A model generated the notes under the pieces. That model was not told the origin of the DNA. It was given only the letters and a program-made list of their open reading frames with translations, and made no database searches. DNA of 64,000 nucleotides from Eubacteriales bacterium. Lineage in GTDB: Bacteria > Bacillota > Clostridia > Lachnospirales > Lachnospiraceae. Each line of letters starts with the position of its first letter. The stretch's first letter is position 1. Shown here piece after piece: positions 50,684 through 59,090 of this stretch. The stretch spans positions 1 through 64,000 of the forward strand of contig JAUNDP010000008.1 of NCBI GenBank assembly GCA_030526005.1, in the 5' to 3' direction. A program made the translations under genes and the position numbers.

Positions 50684-51130
50684 TCACTGCAAAAGTACAT
50701 CCGTATCCTTTTCCACTTTTTCTAAGAGCCAGTCCAGCAATTCCATATAAACTTGTTTTTTCAACTCGATTCTCTCTCTGCTGTACGCAGCATTTTTTTC
50801 TGAAAATCGCCCGTTATTCTGTCGGGTCTTCAAATATAATGTTCTTAAGAGATTTGAATTCTGCGTATTGGAAAGATCTAGATATCGTTTCAGCTGATCT
50901 TCATCCCCTTTTTTGATCGCTGTCACAAACGCATGGCGGATCGCACGTTCTACTCTTGAAGAAGTGCTGTCTCTTTTCTTTGCAATCTCATGATACAAGA
51001 CGCCAATTTTACCCCCTGCATAATATGGATCTTTATCGAACATTTCCATCGCATCACAAATATAAGTAAATCCCTTTGTTCCCGCCGGAATTCCTATACT
51101 CAGCAATACGTCTACTATATTCATATCCAT
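50684..51130 (-). CDS. Receiver-less Spo0A DNA-binding domain protein
   Basis: The 148-residue protein matches the C-terminal domain of Spo0A and has no receiver domain. Its start resembles the domain boundary (VDVLLSIGIPAGTKGFTYICDAM), and the recognition helix SSRVERAIRHAFVTA (57-71) is nearly as in Spo0A. A helical C-terminal extension (about 90-148) follows. It may bind 0A-like boxes and interfere with or bypass Spo0A. It shares an operator with the XRE gene and lies just upstream of the cwlD fragment, both inside the cwlD interruption. Confidence 0.82.
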   Translation of the reverse strand: MDMNIVDVLLSIGIPAGTKGFTYICDAMEMFDKDPYYAGGKIGVLYHEIAKKRDSTSSRVERAIRHAFVTAIKKGDEDQLKRYLDLSNTQNSNLLRTLYLKTRQNNGRFSEKNAAYSRERIELKKQVYMELLDWLLEKVEKDTDVLLQ

Positions 51131-51192
51131 GATTAAAATCCTCTCTTTCCTTTTCCTATATCACATTATGCCACGATATATATGTCGTGACC

Positions 51193-51260
51193 ATTATATG
51201 TTTTATCGCAACATTTGTCAACATATCTTTGTTGACAACGCATCTATTTTGCCGTATTAT
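51193..51260. promoter_or_regulatory. Divergent consensus promoters sharing one palindrome
   Basis: The inverted repeat TTGTCAAC (51215-51222) and GTTGACAA (51231-51238) contains both -35 elements. To the right, TTGACA (51232-51237) and TATTAT (51255-51260) are 17 bases apart. To the left on the minus strand, TTGACA (51216-51221) and TATAAT (51193-51198) are also 17 apart. One bound regulator could control both genes. The TTGTCAA core also resembles a 0A box. Confidence 0.8.
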
Positions 51261-51341
51261 AAAAGTATTGTAAAAGCTGAGCAATCCGCTTTAACCTTAT
51301 ATGACAGCTTCAGGAAATTGGGAAAAAAGAGGTAAAAAAAT

Positions 51342-51713
51342 TTGAAAGATCGAATAAAACTTATCAGAAAAAACGCTGGTTTAACCCAGCAGGAATTTGC
51401 CAGTAAAATCGGGGTGTCGAGAAATACGATCGCTACTTATGAGACAAGTGTGCGTATTCCGATTGATGCAATCGTAAAATCGTTATGTCGGGAATTTGGT
51501 GTCAATGAAATATGGCTGCGCACCGGCGAAGGCAATATGTATTTGGAGACAAGCCCTGACCTGGCGCTTTCAAAATGGTTCGGTCATCTGCTTCGTGAAA
51601 ATCCCGATTCTTTTAAAAAACGTTTTGTCATGACACTTTCCAGATTATCGGACAGCGAATGGCATGTGCTTGAAAAAATGATTGACACGCTGCATTCAAA
51701 AAAAACGGAATAG
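51342..51713 (+). CDS. XRE-family repressor-like regulator
   Basis: The 123-residue protein has a canonical helix-turn-helix (MKDRIKLIRKNAGLTQQEF, then IGVSRNTIATYETSVRIP) and a helical tail with LSDSEWHVLEKMIDTL. The start is TTG, preceded by AGAGGTAAAAAAAT. Its promoter overlaps the palindrome that also covers the divergent Spo0A-like gene, so it is probably autoregulated and represses its neighbour. This layout is typical of small regulatory switches. Confidence 0.88.
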   Translation: MKDRIKLIRKNAGLTQQEFASKIGVSRNTIATYETSVRIPIDAIVKSLCREFGVNEIWLRTGEGNMYLETSPDLALSKWFGHLLRENPDSFKKRFVMTLSRLSDSEWHVLEKMIDTLHSKKTE

Positions 51714-51778
51714 AGCAAAGAATTTCGCAAAGCGTTTTCTCTTCGCAGCAAATGATATTCTCTGTTAAAGTTAAAAAA

Positions 51779-51802
51779 GAGCGGTTTTTATACCGCCCTT
51801 TT
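51779..51802. terminator. Weak terminator between the XRE and esterase genes
   Basis: GCGGT (51781-51785) pairs with ACCGC (51792-51796), with T residues after on the plus strand and an A-run before. It serves two convergent genes. Confidence 0.5.
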
Positions 51803-51813
51803 CTGATTCTTTT

Positions 51814-53334
51814 TTATTTTGACTGTGCATTCATCCATGCAAAGAGATTTGTATACTCTCCAGCTGGCAATGTTCCGCCGCCTTCATTTGTAGGAGTTGT
51901 TCCAAATGTTTCATTATCTGTTGAAGCGACAATCGCTTCTTTGTCCTGAACTCCTGTCACCTGATTATTCAGCACATAAACCCATGAGAAATGTCCCATA
52001 TAAGTTGCATCCGGACTGTCTGTTCCGACAACGGATTCATACAGAGACAGCCAGCTGTTTTCAGATCCTGCCTGCACAAGCGCACGATATGTAGGAAGTG
52101 CAAATGCTTTTGGATCTACTACAGGGTCATCGACTGACAATACAAACCAGATCGGAATGTCTTTGATTGCTTCTATCTTTTCTTCTGACATCCATCTTTC
52201 TCCTGTCAGCTCAAATGCAGAAGTTCCCATTCCTGCCTCTTCATTTTTCTTATAAGTTCCATCTTCATTTCTGGCATACTCATCAAACGCATATGCCTCA
52301 CAGATCGGGTAAGCTGCCGCAAAATAGTCTGGATAGTTCACAAGCATATTGACCGTCATATAGCCGCCGTTTGAGCATCCTCCCAGATAGATACGATTCG
52401 GGTCTACATCCGGATTGGCTTCTACATAATCTTTGATTGTGTCCATTAAAATCTCTGTGTATCTTGAGACGCCGCTTCCATTTCCATTCGTTCCGTCTCC
52501 TTCATCCATCCAGTAGGTCTCGCACTGAACAGCAAGAACGTAGCTTCCCACTTCCTCACCTGCTGTGAAGTAAGACTGAATTTCTTCCCTTGCAAGTGCG
52601 CACACTTCATTGCCGAGAATCTCGATGTCAGGATCTGTGCCGCCTTCCCCCTGTCCGTGCAGCCAGATCACCAGAGGATTTTTCTCTCCGCCTGCAATGT
52701 CTTCCGGCTCATATGCCGCTGTGCGCAGTGTAACTTCTTCTTCCTCTCCGGTAAAATGATTCAGATACGTTCCTGTGAAAGAATCTCTGTTTGAAAATCT
52801 CTCTGTGTCAGGACAGATACGGTTTTCAATACAGTCTTTTTTTAATGAAATTTTGTATGCTGTTCCGTCCACTGTGAAATTTTCACACTCTACAGATACT
52901 TCATACGTCTCCGCCCATTTGTTCATCATCACAGACATATCATATGTGAATGGCGATCCGGATACCTGATAGGTTGTCTCCATCTCAACAGCCACATACT
53001 TGGAAGCTCCTTCTGCTTTTTCCCCGTTCTCATCGCACAGATATACGTCTTTGACGGTACGCTCTGTTCCGGCAGTCACAACTTTGCATCCCTCTGCACT
53101 GACCTCAGATGCTTCCTCCTGTAATTCTAAAACAATTTTAGGAACTCCTGGTCCCCATTCATATCCCTGTACAAAAATAGATGTTCCTGCAATTATACCC
53201 GTTTCTTCAGAAGCTTCTGCTGTTGTTGCATCTGGCACTGTGGCATCTGCCTCTGTTGCAAAAGATACCATGGATGTCGCTCCCAATGCGAGACATCCTG
53301 CTGTCAAAAAGGCCATCAATTTTTTTCTGTTCAT
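51814..53334 (-). CDS. Secreted serine esterase/hydrolase
   Basis: The 506-residue protein has a signal peptide (MNRKKLMAFLTAGCLALGA...) and an alpha/beta hydrolase domain. The oxyanion region is LVIWLHGQGEGG and the nucleophile elbow GGCSNGGYM; a SVDDPVVDPKAF segment (Asp) and MGHFSW (His) are candidates for the rest of the triad. This resembles the PHB-depolymerase/feruloyl-esterase-like enzymes of gut Clostridia. The N-terminal 170 residues form a separate beta domain. AAAGGGGGAAATACA supports the start at 53334. The substrate may be plant or host ester material; not proven. It lies within the cwlD interruption. Confidence 0.8.
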   Translation of the reverse strand: MNRKKLMAFLTAGCLALGATSMVSFATEADATVPDATTAEASEETGIIAGTSIFVQGYEWGPGVPKIVLELQEEASEVSAEGCKVVTAGTERTVKDVYLCDENGEKAEGASKYVAVEMETTYQVSGSPFTYDMSVMMNKWAETYEVSVECENFTVDGTAYKISLKKDCIENRICPDTERFSNRDSFTGTYLNHFTGEEEEVTLRTAAYEPEDIAGGEKNPLVIWLHGQGEGGTDPDIEILGNEVCALAREEIQSYFTAGEEVGSYVLAVQCETYWMDEGDGTNGNGSGVSRYTEILMDTIKDYVEANPDVDPNRIYLGGCSNGGYMTVNMLVNYPDYFAAAYPICEAYAFDEYARNEDGTYKKNEEAGMGTSAFELTGERWMSEEKIEAIKDIPIWFVLSVDDPVVDPKAFALPTYRALVQAGSENSWLSLYESVVGTDSPDATYMGHFSWVYVLNNQVTGVQDKEAIVASTDNETFGTTPTNEGGGTLPAGEYTNLFAWMNAQSK

Positions 53335-53649
53335 TGTATTTCCCCCTTTTTTTAATTTAAGCGCCCACTTCAAACCGTGTACGGACTCATCAGTGGGGAG
53401 TTTCCTCTGTACAGCATATCCTTCCTCTCTATCAAAAACGATCAAAAACAAAACGTGACTCACCCCATCGGATATCCTGTATTTCGCTCATGACAGTACC
53501 CAAAACATAAACTGCCTGATTGTATCAAACAATTCAGACAGTTTATGGCTTGCGGTCTGTACCTTTTCAGTATATCCCGTTTTTTTCTGTTCGTCAAATA
53601 TTTTTCGTATATTTTATCTAATATTTTATTCTTTTTTTATATTTTTCAG

Positions 53650-53850
53650 TCATTTTATACATACTCTATTTTCTCCCTTTTGCCTCATTCTTCCTCCCCC
53701 GTGCCCTGCGTCAATCACAACCACCTTTTTTTCTTCTTTCTGCATCATAACTGTCTGAACGGTCTTTTTCAATCCCATTGTTGACAGTATAGCGACTGCC
53801 AGCAACAGTACCATTCCCATCCACATTTCCCATTTCTTTTTTTCTCTCAT
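53650..53850 (-). pseudogene. cwlD: 5' fragment of cwlD (signal anchor and first strand)
   Basis: The 66-residue frame starts with MREKKKWEMWMGMVLLLAVA, a signal anchor, and continues KKVVVIDAGHGG, the first strand and zinc-binding His of Amidase_3. It then leaves the family at GRMRQKGENRVCIK and stops. The remainder of CwlD resumes at 50645 on the same strand (HGGDDPGKIG). AAGGAAAGATA precedes the ATG. It is the detached front of the split gene and cannot be an amidase by itself. Confidence 0.8.
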
Positions 53851-53977
53851 TATCTTTCCTTTTTCTGTCTCTCTTTTTTATAGTTTATCCGTGTTTTCCC
53901 TGATTTATCACACATTTTTTCTTTTCGCACTGTCTTTTTGGTCTTCGCATCTTTGCACAAAGTCAGGTGAAATGCGC

Positions 53978-54006
53978 TTGAGAATCGTATGGAACAATGA
54001 TATAAT
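53978..54006 (+). promoter_or_regulatory. Promoter of yitT
   Basis: TTGAGA (53978-53983) and TATAAT (54001-54006) are separated by 17 bases. Confidence 0.65.
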
Positions 54007-54060
54007 AAAAGTACTCTATTTATACTTTTTTAATAATTTACATACTATCAGGAGGATTTT

Positions 54061-54906
54061 ATGGTTAATAAAATCAAAGAATTTATTCTTTTAACTGTCG
54101 GTATCCTGATCATGGTTGTCGGCATTTATTTCTTCAAATTTCCAAACAATTTTTCCTTTGGAGGAGTGACCGGTATCGCAATCGTCGTTTCCGAATATCT
54201 CCCTATTTCAAGAGGTGTCATCACAACCATCATCAACGTTGCCCTCCTGATTATCGGCTTTCTTTTGCTTGGAAAGGGATTTGGCATTAAGACTGTTTAT
54301 ACCAGTCTGCTCATGTCCTTCGGGTTGTCCTTTCTGGAAAAATTCTGCCCGATGACACATCCTCTGACCGACGAAGTAATTCTGGAACTGGCTTTTGGTA
54401 TCTTCCTTCCTGCTGTGGGATCTGCTCTCCTGTTCAATATCGGCGCTTCCAGCGGCGGAACGGATATCGTGGCAATGATTTTGAAAAAATATACGAGCAT
54501 CAATATCGGAAATGCCTTGCTCCTGACGGATCTGATCATTGTGGCAGCGACCTTCTTTGTATTTGATATCAAAACAGGTCTTCTCTCCACACTCGGTCTT
54601 TTCGTCCGTTCCTTTATGATTGACGGTGTGATTGAAAATATTAACCTTCAAAAATACTTCACTGTTGTGTGCAGCGATCCTGAACCGATCTGTGATTTTA
54701 TCACGCTCGATTTGGGCAGAAGTGCAACTGTCTGCGAAGGGATCGGAGCTTTTTCACATGACAAAAAATATGTAATCTACACGGTAATGAGCCGTGCCCA
54801 GGCAGTGCGCCTGCGTTCTTTCATTCACGTTCAGGACCCTTCTGCCTTTATTCTCATCTCAGATACAAGTGAGATTATCGGAAAAGGTTTCCGAGGTTAC
54901 CATTAA
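54061..54906 (+). CDS. YitT family membrane protein
   Basis: The 281-residue protein has five or six membrane helices (about residues 1-170) with the family motif FGGVTGIAIVVSEYLPISRG and NIGASSGGTDIVAMIL, and a cytosolic DUF2179 domain (about 195-281) with the ALRSFIHVQDPSAFILISDTSEI-like segment. The function of YitT proteins is not known; a transporter is likely. AGGAGGATTTT precedes the ATG. A strong bidirectional terminator follows. Confidence 0.88.
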   Translation: MVNKIKEFILLTVGILIMVVGIYFFKFPNNFSFGGVTGIAIVVSEYLPISRGVITTIINVALLIIGFLLLGKGFGIKTVYTSLLMSFGLSFLEKFCPMTHPLTDEVILELAFGIFLPAVGSALLFNIGASSGGTDIVAMILKKYTSINIGNALLLTDLIIVAATFFVFDIKTGLLSTLGLFVRSFMIDGVIENINLQKYFTVVCSDPEPICDFITLDLGRSATVCEGIGAFSHDKKYVIYTVMSRAQAVRLRSFIHVQDPSAFILISDTSEIIGKGFRGYH

Positions 54907-54967
54907 AAAAATACTGCTGCAGTCTGCATCTCTCACAATGAGATCTGCTTTCTGCAGCAGTATTTTT
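54907..54967. terminator. Bidirectional terminator between yitT and the GH18 gene
   Basis: A 16-base arm 54907-54922 (ending TACTGCTGCAG) pairs with 54952-54967. A- and T-runs flank both sides. Confidence 0.85.
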
Positions 54968-54972
54968 ATTTT

Positions 54973-56658
54973 CTACGATATGTATTTCAAGATTATATTC
55001 CAGACAGATGGCTCTTCCAATCCAAGCTTCCATCCTGCGATTCCGCCAAGCTCATATTCCTGTACCAGTTTTGCTCTTGCCTCGACAGATTTGTCATTTT
55101 CCAGCCATACCTGATACAGCGATCCATCGCTTCCTGTCCACTGCGCGTAATCCTGTCCTGCGCTTTCATCCCATACGATCTCCGCTCCGGCTTCTTCCAC
55201 CGCATTTTTCGCCGCAGCCATGCTGACCGCCTCACTGGAGATATTGCCCTCTGAATCTGTATTCCAGATCCGCACATAAAATGGAATGGCATTGATTACT
55301 TTATTGGACGGAACTTGAGCTACCGTATCATTCACACCGTTTGTGACAAAATCCATAGTCGCCACAGAACCCACATCAGAACCGGCATAATGCTCATCAT
55401 ATCCCATGATAATCACATAATCTGCGACAATTCCCTGTTCTTCTCTGTCATAATGCGCCGTATACGGCTGCGGAACAGGATTGTCAACGGATAAGATGAT
55501 CTCGTTCACTCTGCATTTTATGGACATTTCTCTGATGAACTGAATATAGTCGTCGCCTGCTGATTCTGGTATCGTCTCAAAATCAATATTGATTCCATCC
55601 AGTTTGTACTTGAGCGCTTCCTCGATCAACTGGTCCTGAATATTTTTTCTTGCACTCATAGAAGACAGAACCGTCTCGGTATCCACAGCCGTATTAAAAT
55701 TGTCAATCAGCCCCCATACCTGCATTCCGCTTTTATGCGCTGTTGTCACATACTCTTTGTCTGCGAGAGAGGAAATATTTCCTTCGTTGTCTATAATCGA
55801 AAACCAGGTCGGAGAGATGACATTGACTCCTTCCACTTCGGAGATATCACTTTTCAGGCTGTCATTTGCATCTGCATTTGTGACTTGATGCCACACCAGA
55901 TTAATCTTTTCATCCTGAGTCAGACTTGTATAGACAGGCTCTTTGAAATCAGGAATCTCAAGTGTTGTCTGACTCTGTTCTCCCAGAGTATTATTTCTGA
56001 CATATCCCAGATATCCGTCCTTGGTCAGCACTTTTGTCCAGTCTTCCATCACATCCACGATCATCACCACATCGCCTTTGCTGACTTTCGTTAGAATCGG
56101 ACTTTTTATTCCTCCCTGAAAGCGCACGCTTGTACTTTTCTTCATCTCGGCAGCCGTCTGCGGTTCTTTCTCATAGCGAATCACTGCCCTGTTTGGCTCT
56201 TCCAGAAGATCATACTCCATAAATGTAAATTTCTTCACAAATTCAGCATCCAGGTAACGCAGATCCCCTTCCTGAAATGCAATCACATATTCTTCCGTCT
56301 TCTTTTCATCATTTACGGTATATTCCTTGCTCTCAAGCGGAATCTCATACAGCTCTGTCGGCGTTGTAAACAAAAACAAATCTGCACTTTCATCCCAGTA
56401 AAATCGTTTATTCAGATATTCCTGCACCGCCTCATGTTCCAGATAAAGTCGTTCATCTCTCAGCAATCCTTTGTAGCGCACAAGCTGATCCTGCATAATC
56501 AATGCCGTCTCCTCTCCCTGCACGTCAAAATATTCCTGCTGCTCCATCCATTTATTGGACGGAATGTACCGGCTCACGATCCTTCCAAGCACGGCTGCCG
56601 CCGCAATTACGATCAATGCGGAAATAATGGGAAACACGATCCTGCGTTTCTTTTTCAT
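54973..56658 (-). CDS. Glycoside hydrolase family 18 protein with SH3-like domain
   Basis: The product of about 561 residues has a signal anchor (about 6-26), an SH3-like wall-binding region near residues 195-235 (SKGDVVMIVDVMEDWTKVL) and a GH18 barrel from about 250. The catalytic motif is LDGINIDFETIP with the catalytic Glu present, and the last barrel strand is GGIAGWKLGLEEP. Family members include spore cortex or wall hydrolases (SleL/YaaH) and chitinase-like proteins. Several starts lie close (GTG, ATG, ATG); I choose 56658, with GGAGG seven bases upstream. Context does not define the substrate. Confidence 0.85.
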   Translation of the reverse strand: MKKKRRIVFPIISALIVIAAAAVLGRIVSRYIPSNKWMEQQEYFDVQGEETALIMQDQLVRYKGLLRDERLYLEHEAVQEYLNKRFYWDESADLFLFTTPTELYEIPLESKEYTVNDEKKTEEYVIAFQEGDLRYLDAEFVKKFTFMEYDLLEEPNRAVIRYEKEPQTAAEMKKSTSVRFQGGIKSPILTKVSKGDVVMIVDVMEDWTKVLTKDGYLGYVRNNTLGEQSQTTLEIPDFKEPVYTSLTQDEKINLVWHQVTNADANDSLKSDISEVEGVNVISPTWFSIIDNEGNISSLADKEYVTTAHKSGMQVWGLIDNFNTAVDTETVLSSMSARKNIQDQLIEEALKYKLDGINIDFETIPESAGDDYIQFIREMSIKCRVNEIILSVDNPVPQPYTAHYDREEQGIVADYVIIMGYDEHYAGSDVGSVATMDFVTNGVNDTVAQVPSNKVINAIPFYVRIWNTDSEGNISSEAVSMAAAKNAVEEAGAEIVWDESAGQDYAQWTGSDGSLYQVWLENDKSVEARAKLVQEYELGGIAGWKLGLEEPSVWNIILKYIS

Positions 56659-56859
56659 CATCACACCTCCGTTGTCGCCTCTGGCGACAATTCAATTTGA
56701 TGCTATTATATCATGAAAATACCATATGTAATTACATTCTTCGACATCTTAAGAAATTCCTAATCTAATACGTTTCCTCTTTAGGACCGGATCTGTCTGC
56801 GACCTGTAAAAATTTTCAGCTTCATACTCTGTTTTACGCACTGGAGGACTTTGCAGGGG

Positions 56860-57069
56860 TTATTTTATTTTTACGCGGTCAAATCCTACTCCGATCACAT
56901 GATTATTTTCATCCTGAATGTAATCTCTCATATAGCTATTCTCCTCTTCCAGCATACATGCCTGAACAATGCTCTTGGGATCGCTCTTCTTTCCATTCAG
57001 CATCAGATACTTTCCTTCTCGGATATAATGATCCAATTCTTTTTTTAATTTTTTCTTCTGCTTGATCGT
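56860..57069 (-). CDS. Conserved-looking small protein with an ACG start or a lost start codon
   Basis: The minus strand encodes an uninterrupted 69-residue helical, charged sequence (…KELDHYIREGKYLMLNGKKSDPK… then IVQACMLEEENSYMRDYIQ and HVIGVGFDRVKIK). No in-frame ATG, GTG or good TTG start precedes it; an ACG at 57069 sits 5 bases after an AGGTG site, where a mutated ATG would be expected. It may use a rare start, have lost its start, or begin at an internal TTG. I know no function. Gene confidence is moderate. Confidence 0.5.
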   Translation of the reverse strand, partial: TIKQKKKLKKELDHYIREGKYLMLNGKKSDPKSIVQACMLEEENSYMRDYIQDENNHVIGVGFDRVKIK

Positions 57070-57447
57070 ATCACCTGCCTTCTATCCGATTTTCGTCTCG
57101 TTCTTCGTCCGAAAGTCTGAAACGGTCTCACCATCTTTTTACGGATCCTACGCATTCTTTTCAGTGCTGTGATATACTATTTATACGAATTCTCAAAACA
57201 ACATATCGGACAAAATGAAGAGAAAGGAAAGCCTCTAAAACAATTTTTTGTTCTTTTATCTTATTTTTTAAGAGTGGAAATTTGCGAAGAAACTCGCAGA
57301 TACAATAAAAAATGACGGGAAATAGAAAAAATCAGATTAAAAAGCCTCCTTTCATCCGGCTTTCCTTTCTCTTGTTCTTATTATATACAATATGTTGCAA
57401 ATAATCAAGTGATTTGTGATCTGTTTTGATCTTTTTTTTTCATATTA
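57070..57447. other. Gene-free stretch with one weak hairpin
   Basis: No supported gene is seen here. AAAGCC (57341-57346) pairs with GGCTTT (57358-57363) and is flanked by A- and T-rich DNA, a possible weak terminator. The remainder is AT-rich and leads into the mecA promoters. Confidence 0.4.
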
Positions 57448-57476
57448 TTGACTTCTCAAAAAAGATTGGATATACT
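57448..57476 (+). promoter_or_regulatory. Upstream promoter of mecA
   Basis: TTGACT (57448-57453) and TATACT (57471-57476) are separated by 17 bases. Confidence 0.6.
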
Positions 57477-57519
57477 AATTGTTCAAATGGAAGAGATGTT
57501 TCTTATACCACAATTTGCT

Positions 57520-57548
57520 TTGCATCTTCTCTTCTATTCGTATATAAT
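57520..57548 (+). promoter_or_regulatory. Downstream promoter of mecA
   Basis: TTGCAT (57520-57525) and TATAAT (57543-57548) are separated by 17 bases, 72 bases after the first promoter. Confidence 0.6.
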
Positions 57549-57619
57549 ATAAGTAAGGAACAATATCAATTTATCCAGATATCTATATTTGGAAATTCGA
57601 TCAGTTAGGATGTGATTAT

Positions 57620-58354
57620 ATGAAGATAGAAAAAATTAATGACAACCAGATTCGCTGTACTCTAACCAGAGAAGATCTGGAGACAAGAGAACTGAAATTA
57701 AGCGAACTTGCATATGGGAGTGAAAAGGCGAAATCTCTGTTTCAGGATATGATGCAGCAGGCAGCGTATGAATTTGGATTTGAAGCCAACAATATCCCTC
57801 TGATGATTGAAGCGATTCCGGTTTCTTCTGAGACAATCATCCTGATTATCACCAAAGTAGAAGATCCTGAAGAATTAGATACACGCTTCTCCAAATTTTC
57901 TTCTTTTACAGAGAGTGCTGAGAATGATTCCAGCTCCTCCATGCCAAAATTGGAAGGAGCAGATGAAATTCTCGATTTATTCCATAAAATCAAACAAGTG
58001 GGCAAGACGCTCGACAAAGCTTCCTCCGCCTCAAATGAAAAACTGGATACTTCGCATATCCAGATTGCGAAAATGTATCAGTTTCGTGACTTGGATGTTT
58101 TAATCCGTGCAGGCAAAGCTCTTCAGGGATTCTACAACGGTCGTAATTCGATTTTTAAGGATGAAATGAACAAAGATTATTTTCTTGTGATTTTCAAGTC
58201 CGATCATACTCCGGAAGAATTTAATAAAGTCTGCAATATTCTGTCAGAATATGGCATTCCATGCAAGTTTTCTTCTGCAGCGGAAGCTTATTTTTCAGAA
58301 CATTACACGATGATCTTGGGTGATTCTGCGCTTCAGCAGCTTGCCTCCCTTTAA
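57620..58354 (+). CDS. mecA: Adaptor protein MecA
   Basis: The 244-residue adaptor delivers substrates to the ClpC-ClpP protease. The N-terminal substrate-binding part is MKIEKINDNQIRCTLTREDL with the ELKLSELAYGSEKAKSLFQDMM helix; a flexible acidic linker spans about 100-140, and a C-terminal ClpC-binding domain includes YQFRDLDVLIRAGKAL and ISEYG-like NILSEYGIPCKF. Length and motif order match clostridial MecA. Two promoters and a terminator suggest single-gene expression. Confidence 0.9.
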   Translation: MKIEKINDNQIRCTLTREDLETRELKLSELAYGSEKAKSLFQDMMQQAAYEFGFEANNIPLMIEAIPVSSETIILIITKVEDPEELDTRFSKFSSFTESAENDSSSSMPKLEGADEILDLFHKIKQVGKTLDKASSASNEKLDTSHIQIAKMYQFRDLDVLIRAGKALQGFYNGRNSIFKDEMNKDYFLVIFKSDHTPEEFNKVCNILSEYGIPCKFSSAAEAYFSEHYTMILGDSALQQLASL

Positions 58355-58419
58355 TCGCAAAGATGTGAAAAAACATTCATGATTCAAATCACGAACGTTC
58401 TTGCCTGATTGATAAAGCA

Positions 58420-58453
58420 GGGACAATGGGATGATCTCCCATTGTCCCTTTTT
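58420..58453 (+). terminator. Terminator after mecA
   Basis: GGGACAATGGGA (58420-58431) pairs perfectly with TCCCATTGTCCC (58437-58448), followed by five T residues. Confidence 0.9.
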
Positions 58454-58484
58454 CGTCAGAATTTTTATTCTGTTTTTTTGCTGT

Positions 58485-58691
58485 TTATTTATTTAAGCTG
58501 TCTAAAAATGCGTTGATTCTTGCCACTAATAACTCAGGCTCTATCCCATGAACCAGTGCAGCCTCTTCCAGAGATTCTCCCTGAGCGGACGGACATCCGA
58601 TGCAGTGCATTCCGCTTGCCATCAGAAATGGAGCCATCTGAGGATCAATCTGAAGAATTTCTCCGATTAACATTTCTTTTGTCACTGTCAT
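58485..58691 (-). CDS. DUF1858 domain protein
   Basis: The start at 58691 follows AAGGAGGTACGAATT and gives 68 residues. The domain matches DUF1858: [38 protein letters not shown] with a CxxC pair. Such domains bind or accompany hybrid-cluster and iron-sulfur proteins, though the role is not settled. It is divergent from the ferredoxin gene. Confidence 0.85.
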   Translation of the reverse strand: MTVTKEMLIGEILQIDPQMAPFLMASGMHCIGCPSAQGESLEEAALVHGIEPELLVARINAFLDSLNK

Positions 58692-58863
58692 AATTCGTAC
58701 CTCCTTCATTAAATATTGTTTCATTATAATACTTTTCTATTCTTTATGCAATACTTGGCGAAAATTAAAAAGTTTTCTCTTGTATAATTGATACAGATGT
58801 ATTAGAATAAAGAAAAGATCTCAAAATCAGATCTTATTTGACAATATAAGGAGGATATTTACT

Positions 58864-59034
58864 ATGGCATACGTTATTACAGATGAATGTGTAAGCTGCG
58901 GAACATGTGCAGATGTTTGCCCAGCAGAAGCAATCAGCGAAGGTGATGCAAAATACGTTATCGACGCAGATGCTTGCTTAGACTGCGGAACATGCGAATC
59001 TGAATGTCCAACAGGCGCAATCGTAGCTGAATAA
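58864..59034 (+). CDS. 2[4Fe-4S] ferredoxin
   Basis: The 56-residue protein is a clostridial ferredoxin with two CxxCxxCxxxCP groups: CVSCGTCADVCP (residues 9-20) and CLDCGTCESECP (38-49). It carries low-potential electrons in anaerobic metabolism. It begins MAYVITDECV; AAGGAGGATATTTACT precedes the ATG, and a -10-like TATAAT is at 58783-58788. Codon choice and length are typical of a highly expressed ferredoxin, and a strong terminator follows. Confidence 0.96.
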   Translation: MAYVITDECVSCGTCADVCPAEAISEGDAKYVIDADACLDCGTCESECPTGAIVAE

Positions 59035-59052
59035 TTTTGACAGGCATTAAAA

Positions 59053-59084
59053 ACGAGTAGGAGTTCTTCTCTCTACTCGTTTTT
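59053..59084 (+). terminator. Terminator after ferredoxin
   Basis: ACGAGTAG (59053-59060) pairs with CTACTCGT (59073-59080) and a T-run follows. A-runs on the other side allow bidirectional action with the convergent MerR-like gene. Confidence 0.85.
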
Positions 59085-59090
59085 TCTTTT

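Noticed and set aside
50635-53703. A skin-like element excised by a resident recombinase to restore cwlD
   Set aside because: No integrase or recombinase is encoded in the insert and only an imperfect 10-base match joins the flanks, so excision is not supported from the sequence alone.
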